A DNA stretch of 48,343 nucleotides from Gnetum montanum (Eukaryota > Streptophyta > Gnetopsida > Gnetales > Gnetaceae): contig MNCI01029492.1 of NCBI GenBank assembly GCA_015680685.1, positions 811,788 to 860,130 on the forward strand, given 5' to 3'. The translations under genes and the position numbers were made by a program. Of the stretch, positions 33,386-43,422 are shown in pieces. Position 1 is the first letter of the stretch; each line of letters starts with the position of its first letter. The notes beneath the pieces were generated by a model. The model was given only the letters and a program-made list of their open reading frames with translations. It made no database searches and was not told the origin of the DNA.

Positions 33386-34528
33386 ATCCCTTGTACGCGC
33401 GTTGTGTCCCTCCGCCGCTGCCCACGCCTGCATAGTCTGCCCCATGAGTGATGAGATCTGCGCGCCCTCTGTTTTTCTGTTGCCGCGGCCGTAGCCGCAG
33501 CTGCACCTTTGGTCGCGACAATGACGGCAAGCTCGCTCGCGTGGTCGGCGCTCTCCCCTCCGTCCGCAACGGCACCCAATCTTCTTCCCACGGTCGATCT
33601 TTTACCAACCGTGAACGCAGCAACGCTGCCGCCAGGTCCCTAGATCTGCGTGTTCAGAATTTTCACCACCGCCCACGCCTCGCTCTGGTCGCGTGCCGCC
33701 TCCCCTTGCTCAACCCGCGGCCAAATCTGATCGTGGCCATGGCTACGCGTGCTACGGTGAATAGTCTCGTATTCTTCCGCCACTACCAATCGTCCACCCG
33801 CACCGCTGGTTTCCCCATCGCTGCCGCTGTGCATCCTTCTCCTCCCTGGCTACATGCGAAGCTGCGACGTGTTTCTGTCTTCCTTCGTGCAGCCACTGTC
33901 CTTCCACCCGCTGCAGCCCCATCCGCCTTCCTACCTCCTTCCTCCGCCATCGCCACAGCCTGCACCTGCGCAATCTGCTCCACACGTGCGACAGGTGACA
34001 CCCGGGGTGGCTTGCAACAAGCAAAGCAAAGAAAGTGGACTGGTGGTACCTGCACCAAAGCCTCCTTTTCTGTCTCCAATGTGACGGCACACTAGAGATG
34101 GTGAGCAAGCGGTGGTGGTGGCCACATTAAGGTGGCAGTCAACTTTTACATTTCGTTCTCTCTCTCCTGTGCATGGAGATATGAAAACAAAAGGTGCACG
34201 TTGTACATAGTTGCAGTTGGTTGGTGTTGCTTGGTGGACAGCACAGGCGGATGAGATAAATTTTAATTTAATTTAAATTATTTATTGTACCTTTTCAAAA
34301 TTGCACAAATTATTTATGTTTTCAATATTATTATTAGATTTAAGTTTTTTTTTAAATATCTGGTTTAAAAATATTATTATTGTTATCGTTCTGTCACATA
34401 GCCCTTTCCAGCTGAGACCATTCCCGGGTTTCTGTACCCATACGGGAGGCGCCCTAGGCAATTGTCTCCTCAAACGAGTTTTCACAGGTGTTGGCGGCGT
34501 GTTCAAAATTTACGCATCAACACCTTTT

Positions 34529-34545
34529 TGGCGCTAGAAGGAGGG
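34529..34545 (+). other. Primer binding site of element H
   Basis: TGGCGCTAGAAGGAGGG, six bases after the LTR, the undecayed form of the site in G. The cognate tRNA was not identified. Confidence 0.65.
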
Positions 34546-34884
34546 CAGTTTCTCAACCTTTTCTTTATTTTCCTTTTATGTTTCTTTTTCTTTTTAAAAA
34601 TTATCCATTTCTTATTACTATCTATTTAATTTTTGCCTCTCTATTTTCAATTTTACTGCTCTATTTTAGTTTCAAATTTTCAAAATTCTCAAATTTATAT
34701 TCTAGCAAACCTTTTAATTTGTTTAATTTAGGAGATTTAAATTATTTTACCTTTTTATTTACTTTTCTAAAATTTTACGATTTCAATCTTACTTTTACAA
34801 ATTTTAAAAATTAAAAAAAAATATAGTATTCAAATGTTTCTTTATTTTCTTTAATTTTCACAGTTTACTAGCATTTTACATTTT

Positions 34885-36060
34885 ATGAGTGACTTTTCTT
34901 ACGGAGTATCTCAACAAAGAACTCATACTCCTACCCCTAGTCAACCGGTTACTCGTCAATCTACTTTGAGAAAACAACGAGCTTCACTTTTTCCAAGTTC
35001 AATTCCTAAAAAACCTCGTACTAAGATGACAGCCCATCAACCCCCGGCTCCCTTAGTAAGGAACCCTTTTAACTTTCATAACTACCATGACATACCAAAG
35101 TCCCTTCAAAACATAAACTTGTTCTTCGATCTTTCAACCCCTACGAATGATGCACGTCAACACATACAATGTTTTGAAACTTTATTAGGGATCCACAACA
35201 TTATACATAACGATGTGGCATGCAGAGTGTTCGTAACGACATTTAGGACCAAAGCAACCCAATGGTTCTTAATGCTTCCTGATGCCTCTATCAACACATG
35301 GCAAGAATTCAAAAACAAGTTTTTGAATCAATTCGACAAATTTACAAGCCCTGCTATCGCATCAAGCAACTTCACCAGCCTAAGAAAGTTACCTGGGGAA
35401 ACCGTTAGGGATTATAACCTTAGATTCCTCCATCAACTTGCCTATGTGCCAAATGAGATGCAACCACAACCAGATGGTATTCTTAACTTCTATCTCTCTA
35501 CCATCGATCCATTCTTTGCTTATGCTATAAAATCTAATCCCAACATAATGGAAATACAGGGTGCAATGTCAAAAGTTGTGGAATTAGAGCAAATAACCCT
35601 TATGAACAGCATCCAAACCCAATTTGGGATGATGAGTGTTAGCAACCCGATGCAATCAAACCCACTCCTACCAAGTTTTCAAACATCTAATGTTATGTCT
35701 CAAGTTGTTTCTCCTTTTCAATCAACCCCACCTTTAAGTAATTCCTCACAAGGCCCCATGTCCTCTTCGTTCTTACCATCCAACACTGGTTTGAACGATG
35801 ATGAATCAAAAGCCTTGATTCAATCCATCATAAACCCAAATGGGACATCAAATTCTGTTGAACCACCAACCCAAACTCAAAATCAGATGACCCAAATACT
35901 TACTTCACTACAATAACTATCCAATGAAGTAGTTGAGTTTAAGAGAAACAGTAGTAAAAGCCCTACACAATAAGGACAACCAAGTACATCAATCAATGAT
36001 GATTATTGTCGTCTTCATAATACGAGGCAACATTTTGAAAAGACTTGTCCTCAATTCATG
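34885..36060 (+). pseudogene. Element H gag
   Basis: 343 open codons from Met 34885. After a basic N-terminus, the capsid domain (residues about 60-230) shows CRVFVTTFRTKATQWF, Ile-Asn-Thr-Trp-Gln-Glu-Phe and FLNQFDKF, the Trp/Phe pattern of plant Ty3 gag. TAA codons at 35914-35916 and 35971-35973 lie in the same frame; beyond them the knuckle Tyr-Cys-Arg-Leu-His...His...Cys (about 36003-36048) is followed without shift by pol. So gag and pol form one frame with two stops. Both stops follow CAA and may be mutated CAA codons; programmed read-through is less likely with two stops. Confidence 0.85.
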
Positions 36061-38716
36061 GCATTGTATGGTGACAATACCCAAGGGCAACAAAATGGAA
36101 AAGCCCCTATCATGGTTCTTGATGTACCTCATGAGATAGAAAATGAAGAAGTTTCCTCATTAGAACAAGTCATGGTAGGTGACCCTAGCCCACACAACAC
36201 TCGCTACCGTAAAATCAGTGACATTATGAATGCTACACAACGACAAACTAGAAACAAATTCTATACACCTCCAAACAAAAGATTTCCTAGTCAAAATAAT
36301 GGAAATAATCAATCTGGGTCATTCCAAGTAATTTCCCCACAGCAACCAAACCCCCCATCTGTACTTAGGAGAGTTCCATCTCAACAAGAAGCCAAAGATG
36401 AGCCTAAGAATTATGATTTGGTTGAGGACTTAAAAAGAGTAAAAGCCAACATTTCAATGTATGACCTTCTACACTTTAACAAAATGAAAGAAGTGATTCG
36501 GGATATGGTTCATACACCTGTAGCCCAAAGAGAAAAATCCCCAATTCCCGAAAGGCATGTTCACTTTGCAGAAAGTCCTAACACGTTACCAGTACAAAAC
36601 ATCGATAATTCTATGTCTAGCAAAAAGGACCATCCCCCTTTTCTAACCACTTTGATTATTTTAGGGAAGAATGTCCATAATTGCTTAATGGATTCAGGTG
36701 CAACTGTTAGTGTTATGCCTCTTGACATTTGTAACACCTTAGGAGCACAAATGATACCACAAACTAAAAGTGTGATTCAACTTGATGGATCTAGCGTACC
36801 TGTAGTAGGGTTATTAAAAGGAGTAAAAGTACAACTTAAGAAATACCCTACATTTACATGTTATACAGACATCCTAGTAGTTGACATGAAACCCACATAT
36901 GGTGTGCTCTTATCTAGAACTTTTGGAGCTAAGTTTGGGGGCTTCTTTAGGTCAGACTTCTCAGAATTATTGATCCCAGTTAAAGGAAAATCTGAATATA
37001 TGATTATACCTAGGGAACCCTTTCATAAGCAAGTGGTAACAACTTTTGATCAACAAACTACGTCTCAAGGAAATCAAAACAACAATCATTTCGTTGGAGT
37101 GGTCGAACTAGGACTTGGCGAATATTCCTTAAATGATGATATAGATGAGGCTACATACATAAATCCTTTTGCATACACATGTTCCACTCAATACTATCAA
37201 GCTTTTAGAGAATATGAGAAGGTGTATGAAGATATTTTGCCATATCACCAACATGATGGAAAAACCTTTCTTTTTGGTGACCCACCACCACTAGGAAATG
37301 ATACAGACATAAGTGAGATTTTAACTAGTGAAATATTAGAAGATGAACCAAAATTTGATGATGATCACTGTTACCTTGATCAAAGGGCCAATTTTTCAGA
37401 TTTTACAAACTTGAATACTTGGATATTAAGAGTGGATGGTGCTTCTTCCAAGAAAGGATGTGGAGCTAGAATAATGCTTATACCTCCCGGTGAAGCTCCT
37501 ATTCTTAAAGCTATTAATTTCACTCAACCAATGACCAACAATATGGTTGAGTATGAAGCATTAATTCACGGGATCAAATTAGCTAAACACTACAATTTGT
37601 CCAAACTTAAAATCTATAGTGACTCCCAACTGATAGTAAACCAAGCCAATGGTCTCTTTGACGATAAAGACATCACCATGAAAGCATACAAAGCTTACGT
37701 TCTAGAACTTATTAAAGAATTTGAACGTGTAACCATTGAACATGTGCCTAGAGAAGAAAATTATGTTCCTAACGCACTAGCCCAGATGGCTACCACTTTG
37801 GATGTCCCTTTTAAACATAATGCTTGGGATTCAGAAATCATTATCGAAAAGGTAAAGTCTTATTCTATTCCTGATAATATCTCTTCTTTTCAAGTGTTTG
37901 TTGATGATGACCATATTTGTAAGTTCTTATTTTCTGAAGGGGAATTTAATGATCAAGGAGATACATCCAAGGATGTTGTGTTCTTAAATAAGATATCTCC
38001 TGAAACTGTAGTTAGAGAAGTTTTATTTGATGATCTATACACCAAGGCCCCAAATTTATCTAAAAACAATAATTGGCAAACGTTAGCTCAAACTGAAACA
38101 ATTCAAGTTCAAAAGGGAGGAAAACAATACCCTGTTAAAATAGGAGCTTGTCTACATCCAGATGAAAGACAAAGCTTTGTTGACCTATTACATGAATTTA
38201 ATGATGTTCTAGCTTGGACGTACAAAGACCTTAGGACTTTCAATCCACTAGTGATGACACATACCATTCCCCTTAGGTCAGAAACAAAACCATTCAGGCA
38301 AAAGCTTAGACCTGTGAATCCAAAGATTGAAATCCTTATGAAAGCAGAAATTGATAAACTTCTAGAATCCAAAATAATTTATCCAGTAAGACATTCCTGT
38401 TGGATCTCAAACTTAGTACCCGTTAGGAAACGAACTGGTGAGTTAAGGTTATGCATTGATTTTCGTAACCTTAATACTTCTTGCATCAAGGATAATTATC
38501 CACTCCCTCTTATGGAGGAGTTATTGCAAATTGTGAATGGTGCTCAAATGTATTCCTTTTTGGATGGGTATTCGGGATATAACCAAATTTTAGTGAATAA
38601 GAAGGACCAATATAAGACAGCTTTTACAACAAAGTGGGGAACCTTTCAATTCGCTAAAATGCCATTTGGCCTTATAAATGCTGGCTCTACCTTCCAAAGA
38701 GCTATGGACAAAACTT
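36061..38716 (+). pseudogene. Element H pol, first part: protease, Archaea-like RNase H, reverse transcriptase start
   Basis: Open throughout. The protease has Leu-Met-Asp-Ser-Gly-Ala-Thr (Asp codon 36691-36693). At about 37411-37800 an RNase H of the Archaea-like type follows: first Asp in LRVDGASSKKGCGA (37435-37437), Glu in NNMVEYEAL, Asp in IYSDSQLIVNQ; the last acidic site is Asn (VPNALAQMA). A spacer then leads to reverse transcriptase with TIPLRSETKPFRQ, LCIDFRNLN, YSFLDGYSGYNQI and MPFGLINAG, where the gap at 38717 cuts it. The order protease, RNase H, reverse transcriptase is unusual; in described Tat elements the Archaea-like RNase H lies after the RT-linked one. Called a pseudogene only because gag stops and integrase is truncated. 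Confidence 0.85.
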
Positions 38717-39183
38717 NATGATGACACATACCATTCCCCTTAGGTCGGAAACAAAACCATTCAGGCAAAAGCTTAGACCTGTGAATCCAAAGATTGAAAT
38801 CCTTATGAAAGCAGAAATTGATAAACTTCTAGAATCCAAAATAATTTATCCAGTAAGACATTCCTGTTGGATCTCAAACTTAGTACCCGTTAGGAAACGA
38901 ACTGGTGAGTTAAGGTTATGCATTGATTTTCGTAACCTTAATACTTCTTGCATCAAGGATAATTATCCACTCCCTCTTATGGAGGAGTTATTGCAAATTG
39001 TGAATGGTGCTCAAATGTATTCCTTTTTGGATGGGTATTCGGGATATAACCAAATTTTAGTGAATAAGAAGGACCAATATAAGACAGCTTTTACAACAAA
39101 GTGGGGAACCTTTCAATTCGCTAAAATGCCATTTGGCCTTATAAATGCTGGCTCTACCTTCCAAAGAGCTATGGACAAAACTT
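38252..39183 (+). repeat. 465-bp direct repeat across the assembly gap
   Basis: 38252-38716 and 38719-39183 are the same except for one base (A at 38280, G at 38747). The n at 38717 separates them. If the second copy simply replaces the first, reverse transcriptase runs on without interruption. This is the pattern of two contigs with unmerged overlapping ends. Confidence 0.9.
38717..38717. other. Assembly gap (single n)
   Basis: The only undetermined base in the window; the flanking repeat shows that the gap size is not real. Confidence 0.95.
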
Positions 39184-40616
39184 TTGAGGGGCTAATTAGA
39201 AAGTGTATTATTATCTACCTTGACGACTTAACTGTTTTCTCTAAAGATAGAGGTATGCACCTTAGAGACCTTAGGAATGTTTTTATGAGATGTAGACAAT
39301 TTGGCATCACCTTGAATGCAAAGAAATCCATCTTTGGTGTTCAAAGTGGTAAATTTCTAGGTCATATAGTGATCAAAGAGGGGATTGCAATTGATCCTGA
39401 GCGAGTAAAAGAAATTTTAGAAGTACCTTACCCTTTATCTAAGACTGATCTAAGGGCCTTCTTTGGTAAGATTAATTTTGTTAGACGATTTATCCCAATT
39501 TACGCTGAGTTAATTAGACCATTGAATGACATGCTTAAGAAAGATAGTAATATGCATTGGACAGATGATAAAAAGAATGTGTTTCTTGCTATTAAAGAAG
39601 CAATAATTGATGCACCTATCCTAGCTTCTCCTTGGTATGAAAATGATTTCTACTTATATGCCTTTTCTAGCGATGTTACAGCTGCTGCTATCTTAACCCA
39701 AGACATAAATGATCAAGGTGAAAGACCCATAGCTTTCATGTCCGCACCTCTAAAGGATGCCGAATTAAGATACTCACCCATAGAGAAGCAATTGTATGCT
39801 GTGATAAAAGCCTTGAGGAAATTCCGCTACTACTTGTTAAACTCAAAAGTCTTCTTCATTGTCCCTAATCCAACCACCATCGCTTTAGCCAAATTACAAG
39901 ATCCTAGTGAGAAACGCGCTAAGTGGGTTATGAAGCTTCAAGAATTTGATATTCAATGGAAGGTAGCAAAGTTAGTTAGAGGGACTGGTCTTGCTAAATT
40001 AATAGCCAAAGCTTCAACCCCAGAAAATTGTGATGCATCCATAGATAAAGAATCAATTCCTCTTCATATATTATCCATCAATGAAGAAAATGATATCCCA
40101 TTTGCTCCCAATCGGTTGTATGATCCATGGTATGGGGATATCAAGTTTTATTTAACCTTCCATCGTTGTCCCTCAGATTTACCTAGATATAAAAGAAAGC
40201 TCTTAATATCAAAATGTTCTAAATTCGCTCTAATAAGTGGTGAATTATTTAGAAAGAACTTCCAAGGGATATACCTTAAGTGTTTGGATCAAGAGCAAGC
40301 TAACAATGCTGTAAAACAACTTCACAATGAAGGACATATAGGATACCGCTCATTAGTTCATAAAATTGTGAGAGCTGGTTATTATTGGCCTACTATGATT
40401 AATGATGCTTATAACCTAGTTAAAACGTGTGTCCAATGCCAGATATTTAAAGGTAAAGAATCCAAGAGTTTGGCCCCATTACAACCTATAATAGAAACAA
40501 GACCATTTGCCCAATGGGCCTTAGATTTTATTGGAGTGATCAATCCTTTATCTACCACTCTACATAAGTTCATTTTGGCTACCACTGATTATTGCACATG
40601 TTGGTTAGAGGCGAAA
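38719..40616 (+). pseudogene. Element H pol, second part: reverse transcriptase, inactive RNase H, truncated integrase
   Basis: Repeats the start of reverse transcriptase, then continues with the catalytic loop Tyr-Leu-Asp-Asp-Leu (39216-39230), FLGHIV and the connection segment DLRAFFGKINFVRRF. The RT-linked RNase H follows (about 39640-40000): where Asp-Ala-Ser is expected it reads Ala-Phe-Ser-Ser-Asp, so the first catalytic Asp is lost. Integrase begins with a His-His-Cys-Cys finger (LHNEGHIGYRSL...CVQC, about 40318-40440) and the core with Asp in ALDFIG and Asp in ATTDY. It breaks at about 40616 before the catalytic Glu, so no functional integrase is made. Confidence 0.85.
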
Positions 40617-40811
40617 GCAACCTCATGGTGTTCTATTTTTTAATTTTAAAGTTTTATATTCTATGGTTATAAATTGAATTGGTTCAAACAAGGCCCTATG
40701 CCTAGCATGGGTGAGGTTGGCCTCAACACTTAGCCCCCAAACTACAGATTGCATGCAAGTGCAAGGACTAGAAAATTTTAAATGAAAATGCAAATGGTGG
40801 GGAAAACAAAA
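40617..40811 (-). other. Inverted 195-bp segment: polypurine tract and start of the 3' LTR of element H
   Basis: 40617-40728 is the reverse complement of 32734-32845, the first 112 bp of LTR-IV, with one mismatch. Read on the minus strand, 40811-40729 precedes it and ends in GTTTGGGGGCTAAG, an excellent polypurine tract directly before TGTTGAGG. The segment is therefore the normal internal/3' LTR junction turned around. About 86 bp of LTR (equivalent to 32846-32931) and the integrase end are missing at its borders. Confidence 0.85.
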
Positions 40812-42399
40812 CATGAGCAACAGGACATCACCCAACACTAAAAATAAAAATAAATAAAATGATCGACCAATGTGCCTTTTTAAAATAAAATAAAACATAA
40901 ATTAAGGCTTAATCTCTTGTGTTTTATTTTTAGGCAGTTAATGTGGAAAGTTGGCAGCAATTAGGGTTAGGTTTCTCCTTCTCTTCTTCCTTCGTCGCTA
41001 TAAAAGGAGGGGGAGCACATTGGAACAAGGGGGGGGAGAGATTTTCTTCTAAAGAGAGGCTTCTCTGGCCGAGAGATCCGGCCCTACTCAGACAACAGTT
41101 TCGGTCCTGTCCTGGGTTGCAGGTTCCAGGGTTCTATTCTGTCCGCCGCCTACAGCGTCATCTGTTCCACCCGCGCCGCTTGCAGCACCATCTGTTCTGT
41201 CCGCCGCCTGCAGCGCCATCTGTTCCACCTGCGTCACTTGCAGCGCCATCTGTTATGTCCTCCATCCCTTGTACGCGCGCTGTGTCCCTCCGCCGCTGCC
41301 GACGCCTGCACAGTCTGCCCCACGAGTGGTGAGATCTGCGCGCCCTCTGTTTTTCTGTTGCCGCGGCCGTAGCCGCAACCGCACCTTCGGTCGCAACAAC
41401 GACGGCAAGCTCGCTCGCGTGGTTGGCGCTCTCCCCTCCGTCCGCAACGGCACCCAGTCTTCTTCCTGCGGCCGATCTTTTACCAGCCGTGAACGCAGCA
41501 ACGCTGCCGCCAGGTCCCTAGATCTGCGTGTTCAGAATTTTCGCCGCCGCCCACGCCTCGCTCTGGTCGCGTGCCACCTCCCCTTGCTCAACCCGCAGCC
41601 AGATCTGATCATGGCCGTGGCTGTGCGCACTACGGTGAATAGTCCCGTATTCTTCCACCGTTGCCAATCATCCACCCGCGCCACTGGTTTCCCCACCACC
41701 GCCGTTGTGCATGCTTCTCCTCCCTAGCTGCATGCGAAGCTGCAATGTGTTTCTGTCTTCCTCCGTGCAGCCACTGTCCTTCCACCCGCTGCAGCCCCAT
41801 CCTCCTTCCTACCTCCTTCCTCCGCCATCGCCGCAGCCTGCACCTGCACGATCTGCTCCACGCGTGCGGCAAGTGACACCCGGGGTGGCTTGCAACAAGC
41901 AAAGCAAAGAAAGTGGACTGGTGGTACCTGCACCAAAGCCTCATTTTCTGTCTCCAACATGACGGCACACTAGAGACGGTGAGCAAGCGGTGGTGGTGGC
42001 CACATTAAGGTGGCAGTCAACTTTTACATTTCGTTCTCTCTCTCCTGTGCATGGAGATATGAAAACAAAAGGTGCACGTTGTACGTAGTTGCAGTTGGTT
42101 GGTGTTGCTTGGTGGACAGCACAAGCGGATGAGATAAATTTTAATTTAATTTAAATTATTTATTGTACCTTTTCAAAATTGCACAAATTATTTATGTTTT
42201 CAATATTATTATTAGATTTAAGTTTTTTTTTAATATCTGGTTTAAAAATATTATTATTGTTATCGTTCTATCACATAGCCCTTTCCAGCTGAGACCATTC
42301 CCGGGTTTCCGTACCCATACGGGAGGCGCCCTAGGCAATTGTCTCCTCAAACGAGTTTTCACAGGTGTTGGCGGCGTGTCCAAAATTTACGCATCAACA
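40812..42399 (+). repeat. Element H 3' LTR (LTR-IV), lacking its normal first part
   Basis: Collinear with 32932-34522 (1588 versus 1591 bp), including TATA box (40999-41006), the GC-rich part and terminal ATCAACA. The missing beginning is in the inverted piece before it. Confidence 0.9.
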
Positions 42400-42404
42400 G
42401 GATC

Positions 42405-42711
42405 ATGTGCCATAGTCAAGGGTACAATCAACTTAGCCTTTATCGCAGTCATAGAAGAGATGCTAGGTTTCAACATGATTCTAGGTAGGCCTTGGCTAGC
42501 CCAACTAAGGGCCATCTCCTCTCCCATCCACCAAGAAATCCATCTTCCATATGAAGGTGGTCAAGTTATCATCCATGGTGATAATGCTTCCTCTTCGGCT
42601 ATCCACGACATAGACATGACACAAATTTTAGAAGCAGAGTTTCTTGGTGATAATGCTTCCTCTTCGGTCAAGTTATCACGTTGCTTTGATGTGCATGATT
42701 GGACTAGTTGA
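42405..42711 (+). pseudogene. Element G protease, C-terminal part
   Basis: Directly after the right GGATC duplication of H the domain resumes with TINLAFIAVIEEMLGFN and the signature Met-Ile-Leu-Gly-Arg-Pro-Trp-Leu. A short tail holds a repeated Gly-Asp-Asn-Ala-Ser-Ser-Ser (DNA 42577-42598 and 42646-42667) and ends at a TGA (42709-42711). Reverse transcriptase should follow in an autonomous element but does not. Confidence 0.8.
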
Positions 42712-43422
42712 GCCACTCAAGAGTGCACATCCCCCTCATCCCTATTATAGCCTATGCACATTCATTTCTTTGTCCCAATATCCTCTCATATTCTCCATAT
42801 TCATGATTTCACATTCCTCTGATGCATACGCACAGTGATGCACTTGGCATTCCCTTCACATCAACTATATAACCCATGGTTTATGTAACATAATTCATCC
42901 TATGGGGTGCCTCTGTTGCATAGTCAAAGCCTAAGTGGATGTAATATCAAGCATCCCTAGGAAACAAAGCCCATCTTCTCGATGGCCAACTTGCAGTTAA
43001 TATTCAATAGTAAGCTGAACTCAAAGAAGGTTCGCCTCTCTCAAAAAAAAACGCTGCAGCTTCGCAATTGGCCCCTCCTTGGATGAACTTTGACGCTCTC
43101 ATAAACACTCCAACAAGAGGTCAACATTTCAAGGGCAAGCTACTTTATGCCATGGTCACCATCAGCCATGCTGAATTTGTGTCTTACATCTTCATCCACT
43201 GTTTGCATTTCATCTCCGCCATTTAAATTTCATCTCCCTAGCATTGCCTATATCCCTTTTCCCTTAGCATAACCTTATTCCCATAACACTTTCGAGCATG
43301 GTAAAACGACATCCAATCTTGTGCTAACAAATGACATTGGTGATATGTCTACTATGGTGTTTTGTAATTCTTTGTTGACGTCTTTCGGGCCACTCCTCCA
43401 GACATCAACAAAGAGGGGTCAT
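42712..43422 (+). other. Non-coding 3' region and polypurine tract of element G
   Basis: About 0.7 kb, C/T-rich at first, with many stops and no recognised domain. It ends in AACAAAGAGGGGTCAT (43407-43422), a polypurine tract directly before the 3' LTR. Confidence 0.65.

Larger units (their letters stand above)
32734..34522 (+). repeat. Element H 5' LTR (LTR-IV)
   Basis: 1789 bp with perfect 6-bp terminal inverted repeats TGTTGA/TCAACA. An AT-rich U3 with TATA box at 33119-33126 is followed by a strongly GC- and CpG-rich part (about 33230-34010) and an AT-rich end. Several long open frames on both strands in the GC-rich part are by-products of its composition. Confidence 0.9.
32734..42399 (+). 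mobile_element. Element H: Tat-like LTR retrotransposon with gag and pol, rearranged at its 3' end
   Basis: The ends TGTTGAGG...ATCAACA and the duplication GGATC (32729-32733, 42400-42404) define an insertion in the protease of G. The order on the + strand is 5' LTR, primer site, gag, protease, Archaea-like RNase H, reverse transcriptase, RNase H, integrase (cut at 40616), a 195-bp inverted piece, and the rest of the 3' LTR. The two LTRs look more alike than those of A, C or G, so H is the youngest complete element here. A 465-bp repeat at the n (38717) is probably an assembly artefact. Confidence 0.9.

Noticed and set aside
33448-34095. 215-codon open frame in the 5' LTR of H, and others on both strands of the GC-rich block
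   Set aside because: The block is GC-rich and CpG-rich, which makes stops rare in all frames; the counterpart in the 3' LTR is broken into shorter frames with different ends. No domain recognised.
34546-34884. Possible small coding region before gag of H
   Set aside because: Very AT-rich leader; the open frame at 34488-34814 starts inside the LTR and is Phe/Leu-rich without motif.
38718-40643. Separate pol gene starting with Met-Met-Thr-His
   Set aside because: The start is created by the duplicated contig end after the n; the true reading frame continues from gag at 34885.
40623-40898. 91-codon minus-strand frame resembling the + strand frame 32651-32839
   Set aside because: The resemblance arises because 40617-40728 is an inverted copy of the LTR start; it is not a protein family.
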